Below are positions 25,043-32,238 of a DNA stretch of 44,582 bases, piece by piece. How positions within the stretch are numbered: position 1 is the stretch's first letter; every line of letters starts with the position of its first letter. The notes beneath the pieces were generated by a model, which saw nothing but the letters and a program-made list of their open reading frames with translations, made no database searches and had not been told where the DNA came from. The stretch comes from Candidatus Bipolaricaulota bacterium (GTDB lineage Bacteria > Bipolaricaulota > Bipolaricaulia > UBA7950 > UBA9294), in NCBI GenBank assembly GCA_023132915.1, contig JAGLXM010000028.1, positions 1 through 44,582 of the forward strand, read 5' to 3'. Position numbers and translations under genes: made by a program.

Positions 25043-25549
25043 CTACCTCCTTGAGCGCAAGATTCCACGAACCTCGGTCGCGTATTTGCGCGGCACAGCC
25101 ACGGTCACAACCGGTGTCTGTTTGTTCCTCTTTGGGTTCTGCACCTTGATCACTGTCCCGGAACAGACAGGCTCTCCCGCACGGTTTACCGCACGAACTT
25201 TCTGCCCCTCCTTGGGCAAGGGGAGGTACTCGTAAGGGAAGGCCACGCTCGCTGCCCCCTGCAAATAGGGTAGGTCAATCAGGAAGATGGCCTGCCCTGG
25301 ACACTGGGGGATGCACAGCCCGCATCCGATGCATTTGTCTTCATCCAGATGGGGAAGGTTCGTTATCGGTTTTCCGATGATGATCGCGTGCTGCGGGCAG
25401 GCCTGTTCACACGGGTTACACGGGATCTCCTCGATGCACTCGATCGCCACGACCGGCCCTTTCTCCAATCGCTCGTGTGACGGGTAGCCGGGAGCGCTGT
25501 GCAGCTCCTGTTGCGAGAGATAACCTCGTGAGTTTACTCTTTGGGACAT
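25043..25549 (-). CDS. Two-[4Fe-4S] ferredoxin-like subunit
   Basis: A 168-residue iron-sulfur protein. The first cluster uses C38, C44, C47 and C51 (CNPCEQACP). The second uses C73, C76, C79 and C83 (CIGCGLCIPQCP). The C-terminal 80 residues form a basic extension without cysteine motifs (VRAVNRAGEPVCSGTVIKV region). Its start overlaps the FAD alpha gene by 16 bases, with GGGGAGG just upstream of the ATG. It is probably the electron-exit subunit, linking the dehydrogenase to ferredoxin or a membrane acceptor. Confidence 0.88.
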   Translation of the reverse strand: MSQRVNSRGYLSQQELHSAPGYPSHERLEKGPVVAIECIEEIPCNPCEQACPQHAIIIGKPITNLPHLDEDKCIGCGLCIPQCPGQAIFLIDLPYLQGAASVAFPYEYLPLPKEGQKVRAVNRAGEPVCSGTVIKVQNPKRNKQTPVVTVAVPRKYATEVRGILRSRR

Positions 25550-26682
25550 TGTGCCTCCCCAATCTCGATAAGCTTCTGTTTAGCATCCTGCAGACGTTGG
25601 CAGAACGGACCGCTTCGCAGGCTAAGAAGGCGCTCCTCGATCGCTTCGATCTCCTTGCTGTCGCCCACGCGTCCCTTACCTAGGGAAGAAGCGGCGCAGA
25701 TTCCTGCTAGCCGCCCCTCTTCCAGAGCGGTGCTCGCCTCCTCTACCCCGGAGAGGTCGCCGGCGAGGTAAATCCCAGGGACGGTCGTATGCATTCTGCT
25801 GTTGTGGATTGGGACCCATCCCCCTAAGCTGGGAGAGTAATCGAACTTACATCCTGCCAACGAGGCCAACCGTGCGTTGGGACGCAGTCCGACGGCGATG
25901 CAGATCGTGTCGACGTCCAACTTCTCTTCGGATTCAGGTACAGTTCTCCATGACGCGTCGACCTTGGCGATCACCGCTTGTTCAACCCGTGATTTTCCCG
26001 AGGCGCGAACGACGGTATGCGAGGTCAGGATCGGGACTCCTGCCCTCCTGATCTTGGCGGCATGTACCCCATACCCTCCGGTTCGTGGGGCGGCTTCGAT
26101 CACGGCAACGATCTCAGCGCCAGCTTGCAGAAGTTGATAACTGACGATAAGGCCGACATTACCCGCTCCCACCATGAGAATCCGCTCCCCTGGGAGGACG
26201 CGCCAGACATTGCTCATCGTCTGCGCGGCACCCGCCCCCATCACACCTGGGAGGGTCCAACCCGGGAAGTTGAGTGCGTTCTCTGCCCCTCCTGTTGCCA
26301 GGACGATTTGTCTCGCTTCGATCGATAGGGGGCGGCTTTGTGATGTAGTTGCTCCTCCAGAGAGAGAAGGTGGAGAATCCCCACCGAACATCTGTGCGAT
26401 CTCCAGGGTGTTATCGTGAATGGCGTAGACCTCAGCACCGATCATCACCTCTACTCCGGATGATTCCGCTTCGTGGAGGAGTGTATCAGCTATCTCTGTC
26501 CCCCGTGTTCCCGCATGGTGCTCGCGCGACCCGAAGAACTTATGGATCTGCTTAATCAGTTGCCCTCCTGGGCGGGGATTCATGTCGAGCGCGACCGTGT
26601 TGCAACCCCGTTTTGCTCCTTTGATGGCAGCTGCGAGGCCGGCCGGGCCGGCTCCGACAATCGATAGATCTACCTTTCTCAT
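25534..26682 (-). CDS. NAD(P)/FAD-binding oxidoreductase, alpha subunit of the dehydrogenase complex
   Basis: Pyridine-nucleotide-disulfide-oxidoreductase-type flavoprotein. It has LSIVGAGPAGLAAAIKGA at the N-terminus, a second dinucleotide motif ILMVGAGNVGLIVSYQLL, and the C-terminal GIYLAGDLSGVEEASTALEEGRLAG. This layout is seen in HcnB- and LhpE-like subunits of amino-acid dehydrogenases. I take ATG 26682 (382 aa), overlapping the Fer2 gene stop in an ATGA and preceded by GAAGAGG. The longer reading from 26748 adds an unconserved arginine-rich leader. Together with the separate Fer2 protein (104 aa), its size approximates the single larger alpha subunit of archaeal proline dehydrogenase. 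Confidence 0.88.
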   Translation of the reverse strand: MRKVDLSIVGAGPAGLAAAIKGAKRGCNTVALDMNPRPGGQLIKQIHKFFGSREHHAGTRGTEIADTLLHEAESSGVEVMIGAEVYAIHDNTLEIAQMFGGDSPPSLSGGATTSQSRPLSIEARQIVLATGGAENALNFPGWTLPGVMGAGAAQTMSNVWRVLPGERILMVGAGNVGLIVSYQLLQAGAEIVAVIEAAPRTGGYGVHAAKIRRAGVPILTSHTVVRASGKSRVEQAVIAKVDASWRTVPESEEKLDVDTICIAVGLRPNARLASLAGCKFDYSPSLGGWVPIHNSRMHTTVPGIYLAGDLSGVEEASTALEEGRLAGICAASSLGKGRVGDSKEIEAIEERLLSLRSGPFCQRLQDAKQKLIEIGEAQCPKE

Positions 26683-26993
26683 CGTTCGCCTCTTCCGGCC
26701 CCGTGTTGTGTCTCCACCGTCATCCCTTCCGCAACCGACGTGATACACGTGCGCACGTTAGGCACACCGTTTACGACCATCACACAGTCTGTGCACTGGC
26801 CGATGCCGCAGAAGACACCCCGCGGCTCATCTCGCTTTGCGGTGTAACGGTGAATCGTGATTCCGGCTGCCGCTATTGCTGCAGCAATCGGTTCTCCCTC
26901 GCGCGCGTAAATCTCCTTACCATCGACATGGATCTTCACCATACGTGCCGGGGAAAGATCACCCAAGATCGGATGGTTCACAACTCGCATCAT
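26679..26993 (-). CDS. [2Fe-2S] Fer2-type subunit of the dehydrogenase complex
   Basis: A 104-residue protein with a Fer2_4 plant-ferredoxin-like fold. After VKIHVDGKEIYAREGEPIAA come the cluster ligands CGIGQCTDC and a distant C in VRTCITSV. Such proteins are the gamma/HcnA-like subunits of hydrogen-cyanide synthase, opine dehydrogenases and LhpF-type D-hydroxyproline dehydrogenases. It lies 28 bp after the epimerase gene and overlaps the alpha subunit gene by four bases. Confidence 0.88.
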   Translation of the reverse strand: MMRVVNHPILGDLSPARMVKIHVDGKEIYAREGEPIAAAIAAAGITIHRYTAKRDEPRGVFCGIGQCTDCVMVVNGVPNVRTCITSVAEGMTVETQHGAGRGER

Positions 26994-27021
26994 TCTCCCC
27001 TATGCTTTACACATTCACTGC

Positions 27022-28035
27022 CTAGCCCTTTCCGAGAAGAAACCCCTGTTTGAGCGGATCGTCCGGGTCAACCACGAATTGATGGATTCCCGTAACGTAT
27101 GCGCTCCCTGTAATCTCCGGAACCACAGCGGGGATATCTCCCACCTTGGTCTCCTCTACTATGCGAGCTCGGAAGACTGTCCCGAGAATGCTTTCGTGGA
27201 CAAACTCCTGACCTAGTTTCCATTCTTTCTTAGCATACAGAGTAGCGAGTTTAGCTGAAGTCCCCGTTCCGCACGGCGATCGGTCGATCGAACCAGGGGG
27301 GATGACTACCGCATTCTTTACGTGTGCATCACGACAAGTGGGCGGACCGTAGAACTCCACGTGTGTCAGCCCCTCGATAAATGGCTTCTCAGGGTGCTTG
27401 ACACGCAACTGAGAGTTTACCGCCTTCCTGATGGACACCCCAGCCCTGACCAGATCACCCGCCCTTTCCGGTATGATGGTGAGCCCTAGGCTTTTCGCCT
27501 CGACAAGCGCATAGAAATTCCCACCATAGGAGATGTCTAGGACGACACGGCCATAACCGGGCACCTCTACTTTGACATCGGTCTTATACAAGAAGGAAGG
27601 GATGTTCCTAAAGGTCACGTTCTTGGCGATGAGATCCCTAACGGCCACCGTGGCTACGACCAAACCGGCCGGCGTGTCGAGCTTGACGGTCGTCACCGGT
27701 TCTTCCACGGGCACGATTCCCGCCTCGACCATCGCTGTGCAGCAGCCGATCGTGTCATGCCCACACATCGGTAGGTATCCACCGACCTCGATGTAGATCA
27801 CCCCTATATCGGCCCCCGGATCACACGGTTCAGTCAGGATGGCTCCTGACATCACCTCGTTTCCCCTGGGCTCGTACATAAGCATCGTCCGCAGGCCATC
27901 CATGTGGGTTTTTAAATGCAACACCTTATCCGACATTGTTTTGCCGGGAATATAAGGAAGGCCACCGATGATCGTGCGCGTAGGCTCGCCTGCTGTGTGT
28001 GTATCTATCGTGCTGATCATTCGGGCAAATCGCAT
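27022..28035 (-). CDS. Proline racemase family epimerase, probably 4-hydroxyproline 2-epimerase
   Basis: Cofactor-independent epimerase using two cysteines to exchange the alpha proton. Both are present, C91 in MCGHDTIG and C255 in DRSPCGTGTSA. That argues for an epimerase or racemase and against the related trans-3-hydroxyproline dehydratases, which lack one of the pair. The N-terminal IDTHTAGEPTR and EPRGNEVMSGAIL are family hallmarks. At 337 aa it is normal. Its place directly upstream of a multi-subunit amino-acid dehydrogenase and downstream of a DapA-family gene fits trans-4-hydroxy-L-proline to cis-4-hydroxy-D-proline conversion. Plain proline racemase remains possible. Confidence 0.88.
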   Translation of the reverse strand: MRFARMISTIDTHTAGEPTRTIIGGLPYIPGKTMSDKVLHLKTHMDGLRTMLMYEPRGNEVMSGAILTEPCDPGADIGVIYIEVGGYLPMCGHDTIGCCTAMVEAGIVPVEEPVTTVKLDTPAGLVVATVAVRDLIAKNVTFRNIPSFLYKTDVKVEVPGYGRVVLDISYGGNFYALVEAKSLGLTIIPERAGDLVRAGVSIRKAVNSQLRVKHPEKPFIEGLTHVEFYGPPTCRDAHVKNAVVIPPGSIDRSPCGTGTSAKLATLYAKKEWKLGQEFVHESILGTVFRARIVEETKVGDIPAVVPEITGSAYVTGIHQFVVDPDDPLKQGFLLGKG

Positions 28036-28113
28036 CTTTCACTCCTCTTTCATAGGTCCGTCCTCAATAACTGGAACTTCATCCTTGCGATCGCCTACCC
28101 CAGTCTCTCCCAA

Positions 28114-28896
28114 TCATTGTCCAACCACCACTTCACCTGCAGTACGTCCCCCATCAACAGCTAGGGAAGCACCGGTGATAAAGGACGCATCATCCGAGAC
28201 AAGAAACAGGACAGATTTTGCCACCTCTTCGGGCGTGGAGATACGGTTCAGTGGATGCTTAGCCGCGAAGATAGGTCGAGCCTTCTCCGCTCCACCGAGA
28301 GCCTCCATCTCGCGCCTGACCATTGGTGTGTCTACGCTGCCTGGACAGATACAATTGACACGAATATTCTGGTGAGCATGGTCCAAGGCCATGGCCTTGG
28401 TGAGGAGGACTACAGCTCCCTTGGAAGCACAATAGGCTGCTGCTCCATTGCCTCCCACAAGCCCCCACACTGAAGCGGTATTGACTATAACCCCACTACC
28501 GTGCTCAATCATGTGAGGGATAGCATACTTACACATCAGATACACACCCTTTGCATTGACATCCATCGTTTGATTCCATTCTTCCTCTGATGTGTCAAGG
28601 ACAATCCGATCCGGATATACTACACCAGCACTGTTGAAGAGGATATCTAACCGGCTGAACTCCTCGACCGTCCTTTGTGCCACCCTCTCACAATCTATAG
28701 CCCGCCGGACATCACACACCAGAAACAGCGCCTCGCCACCGCTCCGTTTGATGGCCGCTGTGGTCTCTTGACCACGCGCTTCATTGCGTGCAGCGATAAC
28801 AACCTTGGCTCCCTCTTGGGAAAAGAGCAATGCCGTTGCACGACCGATACCCGAATTGCCACCAGTGATGATTGCCACTTTGCCCTGAAGTCTCAC
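28114..28896 (-). CDS. Short-chain dehydrogenase/reductase
   Basis: A classical SDR of 260 aa. It has the NAD(P)-binding ITGGNSGIGRA, structural NSAG, catalytic serine in NTASVWG, catalytic YCASK and the C-terminal GASLAVDGG. The residue after the second strand lies in a basic context (AARNEARG), which hints at NADP preference but is not decisive. It sits inside the hydroxyproline-type operon between the epimerase (78 bp) and the DapA-family gene (183 bp). It may reduce or oxidise a hydroxyl/keto or aldehyde intermediate, but the substrate cannot be inferred. Confidence 0.85.
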   Translation of the reverse strand: MRLQGKVAIITGGNSGIGRATALLFSQEGAKVVIAARNEARGQETTAAIKRSGGEALFLVCDVRRAIDCERVAQRTVEEFSRLDILFNSAGVVYPDRIVLDTSEEEWNQTMDVNAKGVYLMCKYAIPHMIEHGSGVIVNTASVWGLVGGNGAAAYCASKGAVVLLTKAMALDHAHQNIRVNCICPGSVDTPMVRREMEALGGAEKARPIFAAKHPLNRISTPEEVAKSVLFLVSDDASFITGASLAVDGGRTAGEVVVGQ

Positions 28897-28939
28897 GGTA
28901 GTTTGCCTCCTTGTTGACTCCTTCCCTAAATCAAGATAA

Positions 28940-29027
28940 ATAGGAAGGAAACGAGCGACTGTACGTTACCGGTTATGCGTAGAGCCCGTCGTCAGGGTGC
29001 AGAAAGAAAAAGGATTTCCTTCCTTAT
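28940..29027. repeat. Imperfect inverted repeat between SDR and DapA-family genes
   Basis: ATAGGAAGGAAA (28940-28951) and TTTCCTTCCTTAT (29015-29027) are inverted copies differing by one base insertion and separated by about 63 bases. They could form a long-loop stem in the intercistronic RNA. No T-run follows either arm. Otherwise I see nothing in this 183-base gap. Confidence 0.3.
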
Positions 29028-29079
29028 TCCAGATATGCATTGCCACATCGAAATCCTATTCCACAAACTCATCCCACCT

Positions 29080-29961
29080 CTAGGAGAGCCTCCCCAGCCG
29101 GATCAATTCCGCCTTGATGCTCGCCCTCACATTATCTGGCACGGCCAGTATTGGTAGAGGAGACGGCCCCACAGACTGTCCAATCAGCTTCAACGCTTCC
29201 TTGGTGCCTCCGGGATCGGAGCTCACCGCTTCGATCAGTGGTAGTATCTTCAACTGCATTTCCCTTGCTTTATCCATGTCCCCCTGCTGGAAATGATCAT
29301 AGATTGCAACGACTTCCTCAGGAATGACGTTTCCGATAGTACACACCGTACCATCTGCTCCCAGGGCCAGTGCAGGGAGGAGTTTGTTTGCCCATCCGAT
29401 CAGGATCGATATTCGATCACCAGCCAAGCGGATTATTTCTGTAATATGGTCGATACCCGCAGAAGAATCCTTGATCCCAGCGATTGCCCCTTGTTCGGCT
29501 AACCTTGCAACGATCTCGGGTGCTATATTGACTCCAGCGTGTTGCTCAGGCCAGCAATATACCATTAGGGGGATGGAGATGTTTTCAGAGATCCTCTTGT
29601 AGTGCTCGTATAAACCTTCCTGGGTGGGCTTAGGGTAGTAAGGAAGGGCAACAGTTGCCGCATCAGCTCCAGCTTCTTCAGCATATCGTGATAGCTCAAT
29701 AGCGGTAGTGGTACTGTTGTCACCTGTGCCTGCCAGTAGTGGCACCTTTCCATCAACTGCCTCCACACCAGCCGATATCAATTCCTTTCTTTCTTGTATT
29801 GAGAGTAAGGTATATTCTCCTGTGCTTCCGGCGATGAATATGCCGCTAACGCCTTTGCCGATGAGATGCCGGATAAATTCCTTCGTCCTTTCAAGATCAA
29901 GTTTCCTGTTTGAATCAAACGCGGTCACAACCGGTGGAATAACGCCCACGAACTTGCTCAT
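29080..29961 (-). CDS. DapA/N-acetylneuraminate lyase family enzyme, candidate pyrroline-4-hydroxy-2-carboxylate deaminase
   Basis: A class I (Schiff-base) aldolase-fold enzyme. It has FIAGSTGEYTLLS (GxxGE pattern), the tyrosine-containing MVYCWPEQHAG and catalytic lysine in AGIKDSS. I start at ATG 29961 (293 aa), which has GAAGGAGG seven bases upstream. The ORF extends 79 codons further, but that part covers the promoter region and is unconserved. In hydroxyproline catabolism a DapA-family enzyme deaminates and hydrolyses 1-pyrroline-4-hydroxy-2-carboxylate to 2-oxoglutarate semialdehyde. The neighbouring epimerase and dehydrogenase make that the best guess. It is the first gene of the operon, divergent from an XRE-cupin regulator. 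Confidence 0.85.
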   Translation of the reverse strand: MSKFVGVIPPVVTAFDSNRKLDLERTKEFIRHLIGKGVSGIFIAGSTGEYTLLSIQERKELISAGVEAVDGKVPLLAGTGDNSTTTAIELSRYAEEAGADAATVALPYYPKPTQEGLYEHYKRISENISIPLMVYCWPEQHAGVNIAPEIVARLAEQGAIAGIKDSSAGIDHITEIIRLAGDRISILIGWANKLLPALALGADGTVCTIGNVIPEEVVAIYDHFQQGDMDKAREMQLKILPLIEAVSSDPGGTKEALKLIGQSVGPSPLPILAVPDNVRASIKAELIRLGRLS

Positions 29962-30030
29962 GAAACTGCCTCCTTCTAGTGACTTCGTGGTGGAATAGTT
30001 TCTTTTACAACATTCCTCTCGGCGAGAATA

Positions 30031-30059
30031 ATTATAGTGAAAAGAAGAACCGTCTGCAA
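30031..30059 (-). promoter_or_regulatory. Promoter of the DapA-family operon
   Basis: Minus strand: TTGCAG (30059-30054), 17 bases, TATAAT (30036-30031). The -10 is perfect and lies within TTTTCACTATAAT, which is repeated in inverted orientation over the -10 of the divergent regulator gene. Predicted start is about 30024. Confidence 0.7.
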
Positions 30060-30137
30060 CTGATGGTTTTGTGAGGAATTTATACGCAGTTTGGCCAACA
30101 ACCCGCCCAGTGTTTGGGAGCATGCGCTTCGAGAAAT

Positions 30138-30165
30138 TTGACATGGCACCCTTTTTCACTATAAT
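30138..30165 (+). promoter_or_regulatory. Promoter of the XRE-cupin regulator gene
   Basis: TTGACA (30138-30143), 16 bases, TATAAT (30160-30165): both boxes are consensus. The predicted transcript start, about 30172, is only a few bases before the ATG at 30176, so the message would be nearly leaderless. The -10 lies inside the TTTTCACTATAAT motif shared with the divergent promoter. Confidence 0.75.
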
Positions 30166-30175
30166 GTGGAGCGAA

Positions 30176-30823
30176 ATGGGTGAAATTGGTAAATTCATTC
30201 GGACGCAGCGAAAGCTTAGGGGATGGACACTCCAGGAACTTGGTGAGCATACTGATCTTTCAGTAAGCTTTCTTTCTCAAGTAGAACGGGGTATTTCTTC
30301 TCTTTCCATCTTGTCGTTGAACGCAATCTGTGAAGCATTGGAGATTCCACTTTCTGATCTTTATACAAGGTACGATAGGACGCAAAATACCCTGTCTGAC
30401 GCTTCCCCCGAGATCCTAAAGGTACATGAACGGCCAGATATCCAGATCTCCTCCGGCAGCATCAAATACCAATTTCTGAGTGGTGAGTTCCCTGAACGTA
30501 CGTTTGAGATACTAATTGGCGAGATACCACCTAATTATCATTACCCTCCGGCAGCGCATGATGGGGAGGAGTTTGGCTACGTACTCGAAGGGGTGTTGAA
30601 TCTTAGCATAGGGGATGAGGTCTATTCACTTGGCTCTGGTGATAGCTATCACTTTCTATCAACAACCCCTCATGGATACCAAACTGAAGTGGAAACTGGG
30701 GCACGCGTTCTTTGGGTGCAGTCTCTCAAGTATTCAGCAATGCCTTTCTCGAGCAGGAGAGGGTTGATTGCGTCCAAAGAAGCAGCAGGTGTCACGCGAA
30801 AGAGAATGGATGAAAGTGGCTAG
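30176..30823 (+). CDS. XRE-family transcriptional regulator with C-terminal cupin domain
   Basis: DNA-binding regulator whose cupin domain usually senses a small molecule. The helix-turn-helix covers about residues 4-60 (IGKFIRTQRKLRGWTLQELG, SVSFLSQVERG). The cupin domain occupies about 110-195 (HDGEEFGYVLEGVLNLSIGD, GDSYHFLSTTPHGYQ). I take ATG 30176 (215 aa). An upstream extension to 30071 is open, but it contains the gene's own promoter. Relatives often control amino-acid or polyamine catabolism and repress themselves. Position between the hydroxyproline-type operon and the peptide-transport operon suggests it regulates both. A 13-base motif shared by both divergent promoters is the likely operator. 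Base composition looks lower in G+C than the flanking minus-strand genes. Confidence 0.85.
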   Translation: MGEIGKFIRTQRKLRGWTLQELGEHTDLSVSFLSQVERGISSLSILSLNAICEALEIPLSDLYTRYDRTQNTLSDASPEILKVHERPDIQISSGSIKYQFLSGEFPERTFEILIGEIPPNYHYPPAAHDGEEFGYVLEGVLNLSIGDEVYSLGSGDSYHFLSTTPHGYQTEVETGARVLWVQSLKYSAMPFSSRRGLIASKEAAGVTRKRMDESG

Positions 30824-30860
30824 GAAGCGTAGTTCGTATTTTATGCCAGGAGGTGGAGGC

Positions 30861-30917
30861 ATGCTATGGATATCGGTGCGGAGAGAATGCAGCATGAAAC
30901 AAGCAGGAACAAATTAG
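30861..30917 (+). CDS. Possible 18-residue peptide before the peptidase gene
   Basis: ATG 30861 has an excellent ribosome site, AGGAGGT at 30848-30854 with six-base spacing. It opens an 18-codon frame (MLWISVRRECSMKQAGTN) ending TAG at 30915. It lies between the regulator and the peptidase-transporter genes, 33 bases before the latter. No terminator hairpin follows. It may be a small regulatory ORF or coincidence. Confidence 0.3.
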   Translation: MLWISVRRECSMKQAGTN

Positions 30918-30950
30918 AATTAGATTAATAACAACAAAACAGGAGATGCT

Positions 30951-32003
30951 ATGAACATGTTCCAGTATGAGTATGAGTTAGGCAAGGCGGCTGATATTCT
31001 GACAAGAGAGCTATTCAAACTTAAACCCGGAGAGACGTTTGTCATCACCGCTGATACAGAGAGTGATCTACGCGTTGTCAACGCCACAGCGAGAGCGGCT
31101 TTTTCTGTTGGAGCGAAGCCGATGGTCATCTTGCTGGCCTCGCCTTTGGGGGTGTCCGAGGCGGCTGATCCGATGCTGCCTGTGGAATCACTCACCGGCG
31201 CGTTGAAGGGAGCGGATGCGTGGGTGGAGTTCAATAACGAGTGGTTGCTGTATTCCACTCCCTACAACATGGCAATGAAGGGGAATGAGAAGCTCCGTTA
31301 TATGAATCTGGTGGGGATGAATCCCGACTTGATGGTCCGCTGCATCGGCCGGGTGAACTATCCGCTGTTGGGCGAGTTTATGGAGAAAGTGCACAGGATG
31401 ACGACGAGCACCAAACACTTCCGATTCACCACCCCGGCCGGGGAAGACCTCGAATTTGACTACAATCTCGATCGCGTGACGACGCTGTCCAAAGGTTACG
31501 CCGACGTGCCCGGTTCACACATGATGGCCGGTCAGATTGCCTGGGCGCCAAAGTTTGATTCGATCAACGGGGTTCTCGTCTTTGACGGCTCAGTCGTGCC
31601 ACCGCTGGGCAAGCTGGAGGAGCCGATCCGCTTGACGGTCGAGAAGGGCGCGATCGTTAAGGTGGAGGGTGGGAATGAAGCCAGAGAGTTCGAGCAGTGG
31701 ATGGACAGCTGGAATCATCCGCAGATGCGCCGGCTGGCACACGCGAGTTGGGCGTGGCATCCCGGCGCGAAGCTGACCGGCGACATTGTGGAAGACGAGC
31801 GCGTCTGGGGGGCGACGGAGTGGGGCATCGGTGCGGTAGGTCCCCTCTTCTCCAAGACGGGAGAGTACATCGCCGCCCCTTCGCATACGGACGGAATCTG
31901 CATGAACACGTCGGCCTGGCTGGACGGTGTACAACTGCTGGACGAAGGGAAAGTGGTCCATCCAGAACTTGTCGAGCTTGCTCGAAAATTGGGCAAGGGT
32001 TGA
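30951..32003 (+). CDS. M29-like metallo-aminopeptidase (aminopeptidase T family)
   Basis: A 350-residue protein of the M29/thermophilic aminopeptidase fold group, which also includes 2,5-dihydroxypyridine 5,6-dioxygenase-like enzymes. Landmarks are LKPGETFVITADTESD at the N-terminus, the central FTTPAGEDLEF, and the C-terminal metal-ligand region with GDIVEDERVWG, GIGAVG and SHTDGICMNTSAWLDG. ATG 30951 follows AGGAG by five bases. Its position immediately before a dipeptide transporter suggests it hydrolyses imported peptides, releasing N-terminal residues. Its 3' half looks richer in G+C than its 5' part and than the transporter genes that follow. A non-peptidase hydrolase or dioxygenase role is a real alternative. 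Confidence 0.75.
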   Translation: MNMFQYEYELGKAADILTRELFKLKPGETFVITADTESDLRVVNATARAAFSVGAKPMVILLASPLGVSEAADPMLPVESLTGALKGADAWVEFNNEWLLYSTPYNMAMKGNEKLRYMNLVGMNPDLMVRCIGRVNYPLLGEFMEKVHRMTTSTKHFRFTTPAGEDLEFDYNLDRVTTLSKGYADVPGSHMMAGQIAWAPKFDSINGVLVFDGSVVPPLGKLEEPIRLTVEKGAIVKVEGGNEAREFEQWMDSWNHPQMRRLAHASWAWHPGAKLTGDIVEDERVWGATEWGIGAVGPLFSKTGEYIAAPSHTDGICMNTSAWLDGVQLLDEGKVVHPELVELARKLGKG

Positions 32004-32238
32004 GAAGAAAACAAGGACCTTTGCAGATCACTGAGACGAAGACACGGTTAGGGAACTCGGACAATCTACCAAGGCCAGATACTAGGCGTGCTGAGTTGGT
32101 AATCGTAGGGACAAGGAGTCAATTGAGTTTGGCCCTAACGCCTACTCCACATCCCAGGGAGGTGATGATCTGACTTATATGGAAAGTGGGAGGACAGCTC
32201 GAACAAGGCATAGACCAAAGAACAAGGAGGAATGAACA

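Noticed and set aside
26683-26748. 22-residue N-terminal extension of the FAD alpha subunit
   Set aside because: It is arginine/glycine-rich, unconserved and overlaps the Fer2 gene. The ATG at 26682 has its own ribosome site and starts just before the FAD motif.
27022-28035. trans-3-hydroxyproline dehydratase as the function of the proline-racemase-family gene
   Set aside because: Both catalytic cysteines (C91 and C255) are present; the dehydratases have replaced one of them.
29962-30198. 79-residue N-terminal extension of the DapA-family protein
   Set aside because: It runs through the promoter and beyond the predicted transcript start. The ATG at 29961 has a strong GAAGGAGG site and matches the family N-terminus.
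32163-32235. Short ORF in front of the dipeptide binding-protein gene
   Set aside because: It has charged, low-complexity content and no ribosome site at its ATG, and it runs into the ribosome site of the next gene; it is likely chance.
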